A stretch of 64,000 nucleotides of DNA from the NCBI GenBank assembly GCA_028023455.1, contig JAQFVV010006450.1:1031501-1095500 (forward strand). Reading direction: 5' to 3'. Below, piece by piece: positions 44,997 through 56,190 of the stretch. The position numbers and the translations under genes were made by a program. Source of the stretch: Epiperipatus broadwayi. Its lineage: Eukaryota > Onychophora > Udeonychophora > Euonychophora > Peripatidae. Each line of letters opens with the position of its first letter. The stretch's first letter is position 1. Below the pieces are notes generated by a model. The model saw only the letters and a program-made list of their open reading frames with translations, did no database searches and was not told where the DNA came from.

Positions 44997-45067
44997 ATTT
45001 TTAATAGTAAGTTATATTTTCTCTAATTAATAATTACAATTAAGTATTTTTTGTTGTTACGTTTTAG

Positions 45068-47440
45068 AAAACTATCTCAGAACTCTCAGTAAACTGGTAA
45101 TTATTTTTGCATTCATTTCAGAAAATTTAGTCAATAACAAAACTAGATAACAAGGAATCAAGCATCTAATAAGTAAAAAGTTTTTGTAAAAGCATTTATG
45201 AAATGTCGACTATTCATTAAAATAAGCAGACATTTATAGTATGATACAATCATATATATGCATAATGCTCTGCATAAATTAACTAAAGAAGATAAACCAT
45301 ATAATACTAAATCATCCATGCACTTTACTACTGTTACACAATGCTTTATTTACCACCCTCTTTTACAATTTACAGTTTCAATTGCCTCTATATCTCCTAA
45401 CCTCAACTGCTAAAAAAAAATCACAGTTTTTTTCTGTAATTGACTATTGATACAATATTATAATCATCAAACTCTTACATTCTTCTGATGATAATATTTG
45501 ATGACATTCATCATTTGTTCATGTGTCAGTATTTGTATTATTTACACTAATCTAAGCAGACACCTATTAGCTTCAAAACTATTTGATTTTAAACAAACTC
45601 ATATAGAAATAATGCAAAATATCATTTGTTCAAATTTCAGTTGTTGTTTTTTTTAATCTTATTTGACTTTTAGGCCCAGGTCTATTTTTGTCAATTTTCT
45701 TCAAAATATTTTTTATATAGTGTTATTATATTTTTTTAAAGCTTATGTTATATCTTCTTAAATCTTAGTCTCATTTATGGTTTACAGAGCTGGACCTTTG
45801 GGAGAAGGCATATTAATAGGTTAAATTTTTGGTAAAGCAGAGAAAGATAAATTGTTTGGTTCAATCTTCGTTGTCATAATACCATCATACCTAATGGTTA
45901 ATACTCATTATGCTTTGCATAAATAACCAAAGATTATAAGTCATACATCTGTTTTTCTGTAATTTATTTTGATAGTTAAACATAGGCAAAAAGTAACAAA
46001 AAGAAATACATCGACTGTGAGTCAGAAATATTGACTTCCATGAAAGCATAGGAAGAATGATATTTGAAAAAAAGCAAGATATCTAAAATGAAAATAGTCT
46101 GGAAATATCATTAGAAGATAAAATGATGTTGTTGCAATTAAATGCTCATCATTAAATGAAAAAAAAAAAAGAGGACAGCAAAGATTTACCTTATAATGAA
46201 ATTAAAATCCACATGGAAGCTTTTGGAAAAGGCTTTGTTTAACAGTACTCACAATAACATATGCTATATATGAAGAATCTAGTCTTTATCTAACTTATTC
46301 TTTTAAGATCATTGTATGTGTGTGTTAACATGAAAAGTTTGAATTTTTTTTATGTTTGTTTCCTTGCTATGATTATTATTATATCAGCAAGGTTTGTATG
46401 GCTTTTACCTGCCATCCAAGTGATATTATATAAAATCCATCCATCCCTGTTATAATCATAATAAAAAATGATTAAATAATAATATATATTATATTTAGAA
46501 AATTGTTGTTTGTTTACTGTATAGAATTGTTTATAATTGTTGTAATTTGTTTTACTTGTTCACATATTTACTGAAAATCTTTCTTCCAATGAAGCAGATG
46601 TCTGACATAAATTGGTAGTTTGAAGACTTTTAATGACTTGATTCACTTTCTATAAATTCATGATTTAATTATCTCACCAATTTAATCAAAATCTCTTTCC
46701 ACTTAACTCTGTACTTGTTTTTGATTAAATGAAAGAAAATGTCCATTTTCAGCTTCTAATTTTGTTAGCCTGTTAGGGACCTGTTAATTCTGTTAAAATT
46801 TTGTTAAATTGAAACTAAGCAATTTATTTGACTTAAATATATATATATATATGTTGTACATTCAGTTTACTTTTTATTTTGATCACCAATTTATAATGGA
46901 GATTATTCTTGTAATAATTTTAGGGTATATTTTTTCTAAGTTTTGAAAACCTCACTATCATAAGTTTTGCCTTTTCATTCAAATGATGTAGCCTTTTAAG
47001 TGGCATATGCTTCTCCAACAGTCCCTTTATGGGAGTCAGACAACAATATGTTATTACTCATTAGGCTTATCATTTGCTGGATGATAAGGTTTGAGCAATT
47101 TTCTATTCTTGTTCTGCCTTCTATCTAAGAATAACTTTAGAAATTCATTTTCTGATCAATATTAAGTGATTATCTAGAATGTCTATGAACCATCTGTAAA
47201 AAATCCTAAGCATGACTGGAATTTGAATTTAGTATTACATATTCATAAGCTTGTATCTTTCAATATTTTAATAAAATAATAATAATTACAGTAAACTGTA
47301 TTTTATAGCAACAATGAAAATAAACATTGATAAATACAGATTTTGTGATCAAATGATTAGCATATTTAAATACCCCTAACTTAGGATTTGAATTCAGATA
47401 AACTTGGAATTTTTTTAGAGTCTAAGCAAATTTAGGATTT
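45068..47440. other. AT-rich spacer, no gene seen
   Basis: Only short frames and tracts such as (TA)n at 46837-46850. No family recognised. Confidence 0.5.
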
Positions 47441-47515
47441 TTACATCATATTTAACTCACTTAAACTTTTATTTATTGGCTGAGCAATAGATATTCCACC
47501 ATTGATATCTAGAAC

Positions 47516-47580
47516 AGGGATAGCAACTTTCAACCTACGAGCCAACTCCAGTCCTTTGAAAGCCATTTTCAAAATATATA
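47516..47580. repeat. hAT-like terminal fragment
   Basis: CAGGGATAGCAACTTTCAACC looks like a hAT terminal repeat (compare CAGGGGTCGGCAACC). No partner end or target duplication found. The open minus-strand frame across it (47441-47635) is not a recognisable protein. Confidence 0.35.
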
Positions 47581-47917
47581 AAGTAAAAATGGTTTTTGAT
47601 AGAATGGGTTTTCGTTTTTGTTTTGAAAAATACATATATATGTCATAATGATATTTATGAAATCAAAAAATCCTGAATAATTGTAAAAATTTGGAGCATA
47701 TTTTGCATAACACTACTACTTACATTGGACTGAATATGAATTCATTATTAAAAAATAAGCAAGGGCAAATAACTTACTAAATTTTGAATTACATTTTATA
47801 TTAACATTGCATTTTTCATTGCAATTATATAATAGGTAATAGTAAATGTTATAATGAAAGTGGTAGTAATTATGATCTTGCTGTATTGATAATTCCTGAA
47901 ATAATAGATTTCGGACT

Positions 47918-48293
47918 ACACAGAGGCAAAACTCTTTATACAGATCTATACGACTATTCAAGCTAACGAGCTTGAATTGAAAGCATTATTGTGTTTTCAC
48001 TTTGGACTCAAAACTTTATAGTTAGCTAATAAGGTAAAAGGTGGCTGCTGGATGATTGTGTTAAATCCTAAAATCTAGGTGCAGTGCTCTCAGATCCAAG
48101 GCTCCTCACTGATAAAAGCCACAAGCTAGAGACTAGTCTGGGGATATTGAATGAGTAAGCACTAGATAGGGTTTTTATGGCAAACCTTCCTACATCCATT
48201 GATTACTCTGGCTTGCATTAAATGGTGCTACTGTAGAGTTTGCCTCTAGGTAAAGCAGCTTGTATAAGCATAAAGAATGGTGATCATGATGTT
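47918..48293 (+). mobile_element. Foldback repeat family B, copy B6, longest
   Basis: GAGGCAAAACTCTTTATACAG on the left is inverted to CTGTAGAGTTTGCCTC on the right (48233-48248); the outer terminus ATGGTGATCATGATGTTTA ends it. Between lie a spacer of about 130 bp found in no other copy here, then GTGCAGTGCTCTCAGATCC, the hammerhead, and the family words TTCCTACATCCATTGATTAC and TCTGGCTTGCATTAAATGG. Confidence 0.75.
48095..48151 (+). ncRNA. Near-complete hammerhead motif in B6
   Basis: UCCAA and CUCCUCA (stem I), CUGAUAA at 48109-48115 (G8 changed to A), AAGCC-ACAA-GCUA, GAGA at 48129-48132 (GAAA with one change), C-UA-G, GUC with cleavage expected after 48138, UGGGGAU and UUGAA closing stem I. 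Two core changes make this copy inactive. Confidence 0.65.
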
Positions 48294-48299
48294 TAGATA

Positions 48300-49021
48300 T
48301 TGAAATAAATAATTATTTATCATTTTTACATTCTTTTATTTTGAACTCCCAAAAATTATGGTCTTGTTTACATTAGATAATTTTGAGTTGGCCCCCCACT
48401 AAAATAGGTAATAGGTTAATCTGAATTGGCCAGATGAGTTTCAAAGTGCACATTTTTATTTTACTTTTGTAGTTGAAAATAAATAGTAATGTATATACTA
48501 TTAGTAAAAGAAAGAAATTACTGGTTATTGTCAATTAAGATTATCTTTAAAACATCAACGAATGTAATAAAATAGTTAAATAAGTGAACCACTTAATTAA
48601 GTCAATGATATATTATTTGCCGAAGAAATAATTTTAAATTGTTTTAAATTTAAATTTTATTTTCCAACTTGCTTCTCCTCATTTTCATTGCATTCAATTA
48701 AGTTCAAAATTGAATCAGTGTAACTATTAATTGCCCTTGAAACTAATAACTTATGTAATAGTTACTTTCCTGGAATTTAGATTAAATAAGAATCTTTTTT
48801 AGCTATCGAATGAATTGTAAAATAATTATTGCCAAAGTATAATGGGAAATATTTTAATATTGTGTTTTTTAATCTCTCAATTTGCAATGTTAGCTATCCT
48901 GACTACATATATTCCTTTATATCAATTAATTATTCTGCTAAACTATAATGTTGTACTATCATCACATGTCAAATGTTAAATTTCCTTCCACTTCTTCTTC
49001 TTATTTGCATTGCTTAATTAT
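48300..49021. other. AT-rich spacer, no gene seen
   Basis: No recognised feature. Confidence 0.5.
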
Positions 49022-49094
49022 ATATAATACACCATATACTCCTTAAATTACACTCTACAATGCAGTTTAACATATGATTTATTTTATTTCCTTC

Positions 49095-49133
49095 CTTATA
49101 GTTTCAACTGTCCAGCAGTCATCATCACAGCGT
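49095..49133 (-). ncRNA. Hammerhead motif, family C left arm (C3 changed)
   Basis: Minus strand: GUGAUGA (C3 to G), UGACUG-CUGGA-CAGUU stem II, GAAA, CUAUA, AGG. Everything except C3 and stem I pairing is kept. Confidence 0.55.
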
Positions 49134-49219
49134 TTATCTCAGTACTATTTCTCCTATAACAAACAATTTGAAATTTTTTGAAATTGTTTCAGTTATAGGA
49201 GAAAGGGTACTGAGATAAA

Positions 49220-49262
49220 AGCTCTGATAATGACTGCTGGACAGTTGAAACTGTAAGGAAGG
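49220..49262 (+). ncRNA. Hammerhead motif, family C right arm (G8 changed)
   Basis: CUGAUAA at 49224-49230 (G8 to A), UGACUG-CUGGA-CAGUU stem II, GAAA at 49247-49250, CUGUA with cleavage expected after 49255, AGG. The left arm lacks a different core base, so neither arm is complete although together they define the ancestral motif. Confidence 0.6.
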
Positions 49263-49805
49263 AAATAAAATTAATCATATGTTAAACTGCATTGTAGAGT
49301 GTAATTTAAGGAGTATATGGTGTATTATATTATGTCAAATGTTGTTGTCATTAATATCATTGAAAGAGAAAATAGATTGAAGTCATAAACTGGATCCCAA
49401 GTGGTTGTAAGCGCCTTAGAAAAGATCACATGAGTGAATAAGAAAAACTTTTCTGAAGTGATGAGAAGTAGGTATGGATTAGAGAATTGATGATGATTGA
49501 AGTTGATGATAGTAATGCAGTCTTCTATGCAAAAATATTATAGCTGTGTAGTAGTATAGTTTTTATTATTAGTATTATGCATCACATGACTTCCTCATTT
49601 TATATTTAGATGGACATGGTTCCATCCATTTCTCTTCATTTAAGAGACCTAAATTTAAACCCTGAATAACATCAATAGGTATCAAATAGCAGTACATCCA
49701 TTTAGATTTGAAATAAGGTGCTATTATTGTCCAAACCAACATACATTGAAAAATCATAAGAGATTTATTAATGTACGCTATACTTTTGTGGGAAAGTGTT
49801 TCTAA

Positions 49806-49965
49806 ACAGAGCAAAACTCTCCATACAGTATTGCCACCTGTGCTAAACAGAGTAATCAATGGATGCCAGAAGGCTTGTGCATAAAATACAGGTGGCAATA
49901 CTGTATGGAGAGTTTTGCTCTGTTTATCAAAAATTAATGTGCTAGTATAGGAGATGTGATCATGT
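49806..49965. mobile_element. Foldback repeat family B, copy B7 (short perfect-ended hairpin)
   Basis: AAACAGAGCAAAACTCTCCA, TACAGTATTGCCACCTGT on the left is inverted exactly at 49889-49925. The middle keeps GAGTAATCAATGGATGCC and GGCTTGTGCATAAAAT. The hammerhead and second half are gone. The outer terminus GTGATCATGTGATG follows at about 49955. An open minus-strand frame here is not a gene. Confidence 0.75.
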
Positions 49966-49974
49966 GATGCTTAA

Positions 49975-50720
49975 AGTGTTTCTAGTTAACTTTTAATTAT
50001 AAACCTCTCAAATATATGATTACTGATTTAATGTTGGAACTATGTAGTTATATAAATAGCCTGAGTTTAAAACTATATAATCCTTGAAATTTCCAGTCAT
50101 TACTTCAAATAGTAGAATAATTATTGGGAATATCTTTCAGATTAATACAGAATTAATCAGTCACTCCTACTAGAAAAAAAGGCAACCAGAAATTTGGCAT
50201 ATTCGTCATTCTATTGCCATCTTCTATTTGTTTGATTTTATATCAGTGCATCTACAATTGAGAGTTATTGCCACATTTTAAAATTATGAAAATAATTAAA
50301 TGATTCATTGTTTGGAAATTCATAAAAAGTTCAAACCTTAGTAAATAATAGAAGACATTGCGGTACAGTAAATAAATATAATGTGTGAACAAAAAAAAAT
50401 GTGATCAAAATGTAACAGATTTAAATTATGTAAAAAAATGGATCAGTGTGATAGTATGACAGGACTATTATCCATCTTAATATGTGTCATGGGACACCGC
50501 ATTAATGATAGGGTAGATAAATTATCAAGTGTGGAAGATTGGTAATTTCTTAAAGAAAAACATTAGTTTCTTTGAATTCTATTATAATTTACTTTTAAAT
50601 TGCACAAATTTTTGCATAGTAAACAATTTTTATTATTACCTGAAGTGAACTTATTGCAGAGGAACCAAGATTTGATTTTCAACCTTGACTATATTAAATA
50701 AAATAATATTTCAAATATAA
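49975..50720. other. AT-rich spacer, no gene seen
   Basis: No recognised feature. Confidence 0.5.
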
Positions 50721-50724
50721 GTAT

Positions 50725-51005
50725 AGTCATCATCATTGTCAACTATTATCAAACCATTGCAGGATGAAGATCTCTCCCAAGTTCAATCCATCTTCTTCTA
50801 TCTCTAGCCTCTCTTCTCCACATCACTCCTGCACACTTTCTTATTTCATCAATCCATCTCACATGTGGTCTCCCTCTGAGTCTTTTACAATCTCTTGGAA
50901 TCCCATTTAAGATTGCAATTGTCCATCTATTATCATTTCTTGTAGCAATATGTCCAGCCCAACTCCACTTCAGTCTTCTAATTCTCACAATGATATCAGT
51001 AATAC
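50725..51005 (-). mobile_element. RTE-like LINE 3' end, copy 4, with open ORF2 C-terminus
   Basis: The 5'-truncated copy ends in a (TCATCA)-like tail, here on the plus strand AGTCATCATCATTGTC at about 50725. It is the best preserved member; copies at 8975, 9203 and 21222 match it. Confidence 0.8.
50749..50988 (-). pseudogene. RTE-like ORF2 C-terminal fragment
   Basis: 79 codons without a stop: RRLKWSWAGHIATRNDNRW, then IPRDCKRLRGRPHVRWIDEI and CAGVMWRREARDRRRWIELG. The pattern LxWAGH-R-D-RW, GRPxxRW and then A-RD--W is the typical C-terminal end of RTE-type and related LINE ORF2 proteins. It has no RT or endonuclease domain because the copy is truncated at the 5' side. The start codon is not meaningful. 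Confidence 0.8.
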
Positions 51006-51109
51006 CTGTTTGTTTTCTTACTCATATATTGCATTTAAATACCTTTTTATTACTTCTAACATACATCTCTTCCTAACTCTTTGAGTGGTCTGAAGTCTCT
51101 GCATTGTAA

Positions 51110-51280
51110 GCTAGGTATAATTAGAGAGGATTTGAACCCAGACTTTCAAGCACCCTCATCCACTCTATCTTCATTTATCTCTTCCATATGTATGTGGTTA
51201 TGGGTATCAGTTGTATAAGATAGAATGGATGACTGAAGAGTGTTTAAAAGTCTGGGTTTAAATCTCCTCTAATTAAATAA
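51110..51280. mobile_element. Two SINE S2 copies in inverted (hairpin) arrangement
   Basis: The left part, reversed, has TGAAAGTCTGGGTTCAAATCC with a strong B box; the right part has TTAAAAGTCTGGGTTTAAATC. Both end in CTCTAATTA and both contain GATAGA-TGGATGA words. The arms 51118-51180 and 51217-51277 pair to form a long hairpin. Confidence 0.7.
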
Positions 51281-52390
51281 AATAATGTAGTTCTCCTGTA
51301 ATGTGTTTATATACACACACATACCCACCTATGGTACTTTCTAATTTTTAAGATAGACACTTTTAGACATCAATGGAAATAATTAACAACAACAACAAAA
51401 AATAGAATAATGCAGATATGAAAACTATAGTACAGTAAAATGTGGAGAAAAAGTAAGTCATATTGAATGATGACTCATGATTCCACTAATATAGATTAGT
51501 TAGTTGCGCATGTGAAATTTATGAATTCAAATTTATGAATTTCTAATTATTTTATTTTCATTTAATCTTTTTTTAAAACTAAATGGTGGATAATGAGTCT
51601 GTGGATATGAGGGGAGGAAGATTAGTATACTTTCTATTAAAAAAACATCAATTTGTTGAAGTCAAAAAAAAAAAAAAACACTAGTGTGTATACTGTTAGA
51701 ATTTATAAGTCATTTCAAAGAAAATACATTATTTCATTATCAGCAATGTCAACCTAAAAGTAGTATTTTTTTTAATATATATATATTTCTAATTATTTTT
51801 ATTAAAAATAATCAAATTGATTAGAGAACATTCTATTATTAAAAATACATTTATTTTAACCATTAATTTCTAAGGCTATATTGAAACTCAGGTATAACAG
51901 ATAACCTTTCCTTAAATGTTTTTCTATAAAGAGACTTGGAAAATTAATTAATAAACCATAGGATATCACTTTTCTCACTAATAGCAAAGGCTACTTAATA
52001 ATAATGGATTTTTTACTTTTATTGTAAGTCACATAACCTTTTGACATTCTGTTGAGAATAGCTAGATATTCAATTATTAACCAAAAAAACAAAATGTATG
52101 CCTACTTGAAAACTCTTTATTTAATTGAAAAATGTCCAAATGGCCATCCAAGTTTGAATCCCAAATCATGTTGGCATTACTGATATTGAACTTTGTTTTA
52201 TATATATACAGGTGTATCGTCATTGTTTTTTAGATGTCATTTTGTTTTATCTACCAGTTAATTATCAAAAATTGAAATCTCTAAAATTAAGAGATGTATT
52301 AATTTTATTCTGATAAAAGGAAATTGGTAATTATTTTTGTATTTATTTTAAAAAAAAATAAATAGTAATTTCCAGAGTGCATACAGAAAA
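51281..52390. other. AT-rich spacer, no gene seen
   Basis: A-run at 51666-51679 and (TA)n at 51774-51785 only. Confidence 0.5.
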
Positions 52391-52394
52391 TGCT

Positions 52395-52815
52395 ACATTT
52401 GTAATGCAGTGTGCTATGGCTTCTCCTTTATCAAAGTTAGGAATCTCTCAGCTATTATGACCAGAGAAACCTGTTAGCCATCTTCCCTTTCCATTCCCCA
52501 TCCTAATTTTTTTTCATATTCTTCTCTATTCTGCTCCATCTCACTTCCACAACATCATCATTGTCCATTCTATGGCCTCTATATCTAGATTCTCTTATCT
52601 TTTTCCAAACCCAGTATAAAAACCAAGAACCCACTTTCTGTATAATCACTTCATTATCTGTACCATTTCTGATGTAAGCATTTACATTCAATTAACAGAT
52701 GTCTAATATTTTCCATGCTTTCAATACATAACTTGCTGACTAGATTACACACATTTCTCCATTGTGTGTATATTCCTTTGTTGCTAATGATCCTGTTCAA
52801 GTCTTAAACCATAAA
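52395..52815 (-). mobile_element. LINE family 1, 3' end, second copy
   Basis: Reverse complement of 52680-52815 matches 3436-3580 (ACTTGAACAGGATCATTAGC, ACATCTGTTAATTGAATGT) and 52420-52500 matches the tail at 3780-3960. The open piece 52691-52503 contains NEVIIQKVGSWFLYWVWKK, equivalent to VIIQKVGYWVFMLGLEN. The zinc knuckle is partly preserved upstream. It is 5'-truncated at about 52815. Confidence 0.85.
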
Positions 52816-55800
52816 CTATGTGAAATAAGATATTAAATAATAATACAATAGCAATTTTTAGCACTAACTGTGACAATAAAAGCTCTCAGAATAATACAAG
52901 CTCTTTTATCAGTATGCCAAGGTTTCGAATATCATTAACTACAAAACGGAATAGACTAGATTTTTATTTTATATAAAGCAGATATTATCTGCCATATTTG
53001 AAAATGTGAAAGATGAAATAGACATAATTATTATTGATGCTTTTTAGAATTTCATAAAATTTAATTAAAAGGTTTTTACTACTGATATTGTTTTACTTAT
53101 TCATTGTAATTTAATGAAATATGAACTAAAATGAATCAACCTTTTTGAGTAAAATTAGAATTTTATAATTTTTATTGCATTTTACAGATAAATCTTCATT
53201 TTAAAACAAACATTGCTAATGTAAGTAGATTCATGTTTGTTTGTTTGTTTGTTTTTTTAAGAGGGATAATTCATTTTTTCTATGATCAAGTTCTGATTGG
53301 TTGGTCTAACAGTAAAAGGTCAATTCCCAGTATAAATATTTGCTGATTTTGTGAAATTTAGGTAGAACTAGTTTATTCTTACTGAATTGTAATGTTAAGT
53401 TATTAGGATTCATCAATTTAGAGAAATTTTTGCTTTGTTTCATTTGAAAGCTAATGGGATCATTTTAAGAAGTGTAGTGTTTTGTGGTGTGATTTTTATC
53501 ACTATATGATCATCTTTCTCGTTATGGAGATATTTAAATTGCCATAACGTATATTTAAGATGATTAAGCCAATTGAATTTATTTATGTCTTCATGATTGT
53601 TTTTCTTATTGCAACAATCTTCTTTTGTGGCAGTAAAAGTGCTTAGTTTCGTCCACACTATATCTTAAATGCTAACATACAAAATAAATCTATATTACAG
53701 TGAAGAGAGTTTTTCTTTTTTGACAAAGAAAGTTAATTCCCTGTCCTAGACTGCAGTCACTATCTTTGCAAGTATACTTAAGTAATATTTATTCAAGAAA
53801 TATGAATTCTGAACTGAATACAGTGGATACAAATATTAATAAATATTTTTATTAAATTGCTTTTTATTATCCTTTGAAGTGGCTCTGTCTATTGATCAAA
53901 AAACATGTTCCATAAGTGCTGAAAATTTACAGAAGAAAAAAATAATAGAAATATTGGAGAAGGATCTTCAATAATCCAATCAACAGGAATCGCTACGGTT
54001 GAGAGTGATTACACCAATGCCCATTCCTGATGAATCAATAGTTCAAACAAATGTTATATTAAATGACGAACTATATTAAATAAATACTCTTGAAAAAACA
54101 CAAGCTGCAATCTAATCTTTAAGATTATAGTTTATATTTGGATTATAATAAATTTATTATAATAAATGATTTATAATAATTATCAACACACTTATTGAAA
54201 GTGGTTGTTGTCAAATGAGTGACTGCCCAGAAATTTAGCACATGTGGATTAAGTTATTCTATTTTGATATAGATATTCATAAGTATTAACAAAGACACAT
54301 GAGATATGTGAATCGGACTAAGCCCACAAGAACAGCCCCAAATATAATACTGTTCTGAAAAGTCTGGTTGCTTTTTTATCATCTTATATCTATTGATTTT
54401 TACTTAATGTCTAATTAAATATGTGAGATGCTAATGTTACCAATAGATAAAGATTGCATATTGAATTAGCTGTAATAATATGCAGAAAATTATAATAGTA
54501 ACATACTGAACTGGAATTTATACAATATAGTAATTCAAATATTTGCTCTGCTTTTTTCTTTATAATATATTATGATGAATTTAAATTCAGAAATGTGTTT
54601 TAATTTAAAATGTTTTCTTTTTAATATATTTTATAATTTTAACTTGAATATTTGAAATCTACTTTTTTGCTACAATCTAGTATCAAGCTGTGTAGTCATT
54701 AGTCAAAACAATGAACACTAGATGGCAGTGGAGCTAGACTCCTATAATTGTGATTCTGGCTAATTGACCTTTTCTTTATAAGAAGCATTAATTTTCACCA
54801 CTTATACTGTGATTGCATTTTCACTCATATCTTATTATTCAAGTTAATAGTCTGAAAATTTCAAAGATGTTCAAGTTTTTTATCCCAATTTAACAGATTT
54901 ACGTATCTATAGTTCTGACACTAAATTCAGCCTCTATAAGAAACAAATTATAAGATCCAGTTTCTAATGAAATCGTTTTCTTTAATCACTTAATTTTTAA
55001 ACATTTAGTTCTGAAAATGATTATATTTATCGGTTATGGGTGTCTTTATTCATATGTTTGAAGAATGTGTGTCAGAATGGTTAGTTTTAAGTATATCTAA
55101 TACATATAATACGAAGGGAGAAAATGATGGAGTAAATTAGTATTATGTATACTACTAGTAAAAAAAAAAAGGCAGATATTATAATCTTTAATTAAGTCTA
55201 CAGTTTGTATCTGAGTATGAATGATATGATAATCTTTAACCTAATAAATGATTAGTTTTAATCACTAAGATAGTTGGTGTCAAAGATGTGTTTGCAGGAA
55301 GTTTGACACATGTAATTAGCATTGTTGTGATTTATATGTATATATCCTAGGTAGAAGTGTGCGTGTCTGTGTTAGTACAATAATAAATACTTTGATACGT
55401 TTTTTTTTAAAAAAATAATAATTTCTTCATAGTGTTTTCCTGCTTTTCTTGTTTTCTCCTTTTATGTTTTTTTTTTACCATAATCTTTTTGAAATAAAAC
55501 ACGACGCATCATTAATTTAAGAACTCGTCTTAAATATAATTTTATATTATAGAGATTTAATCTTTAATTTTATTCATAGAGTTAAAGAAAAAGGCTAATG
55601 TTTTATTTTAAAAATATTGTATATCTTTTTTAAAACTTCAATTCTTTTTTTTTTTTTAATAAGGAAAATATTAAATGTTTATAGTTCATAATGAAAACAG
55701 ATTCTCTTATTAGTTTATCCAACTTCTGATGATATCTTAATTTCAAATTAATGCTTGAAGAATTTTGTCGAGATTTGTTACTTTCATTGTAAATAGTTTC

Positions 55801-56050
55801 TTTCATTTATCTAATTTGTTTATGGAAATTTTACTGGATGTGCTCATTAGAGCATCAAGAGATTACTGGTATTGTTTGTAGGATATGTCAGTCTGTCAGC
55901 TTTCTTACAATCAAAGATGTGTAGCTAATTAATCTTATTTTATCGTATTAAGAAAAAATGTCATCATATATTCTATTTGTGTCAGTAAGTGTGTACATAT
56001 TATATATATATATTCCAAGTTTTTTCGTTTTTATCGGTGTATCCCCCAAT
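52816..56050. other. AT-rich spacer, no gene seen
   Basis: A (GTTT)n tract at 53235-53255 and a motif AACACTAGATGGCAGTGGAG at 54715. No element or gene recognised. Confidence 0.5.
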
Positions 56051-56054
56051 TTCA

Positions 56055-56190
56055 ATTCCATTGTAATTAATACACTATACAGGCTTAAACCTGCATATAT
56101 ATATATATATACGTAATGTATGCGGGATTCGAACTCAGACTTTCACATGACCTTCATCTCTCCTTGCCATCTCATATTGCTGACTCACCA
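56055..56190 (-). mobile_element. tRNA-related SINE S2, copy 2
   Basis: On the minus strand: GATGGCAAGGAGAGATGAAG (A box-like), GAAAGTCTGAGTTCGAATCC (strong B box), then CGCATACATTACG, a (TA)n, and GCAGGTTTAAGCCTGTATAG. The spacing of A and B boxes is about 35 bp, as in tRNA-derived SINEs. Confidence 0.7.

Larger units (their letters stand above)
43688..45067. mobile_element. Young Penelope-like element: head-to-head inverted pair with target duplication
   Basis: TGTTACGTTTTAG occurs at 43688-43700 and again at 45055-45067 in the same orientation, a 13 bp direct repeat framing the element. Between them two arms of about 620 bp (43727-44346 and 44434-45054) are inverted copies that differ at only a few positions, separated by 87 bp. 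Each arm carries the end of a PLE coding sequence, with 3' ends outward. Head-to-head partial copies are a known PLE outcome. The near identity shows it is recent. Confidence 0.85.
49022..49331. mobile_element. Foldback repeat family C, complete palindrome
   Basis: Arms of about 130 bp: left ATATAATACACCATATACTCC, right the reverse complement ending GGTGTATTATAT. Both contain TGCAGTTTAACATATGATT, CCTTCCTTA and the hammerhead region. The centre (about 49153-49195) is itself AT-rich and self-complementary. The arms match closely, so the palindrome is fairly young. Confidence 0.85.

Noticed and set aside
54025-54060. CTGATGA followed by TTCAAAC, a possible hammerhead
   Set aside because: GAAA is replaced by CAAA, stem II does not form and no related repeat surrounds it.
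55728-55765. CTGATGATATC with TTTCAAAT
   Set aside because: Only one box fits; no stem I or cleavage triplet.
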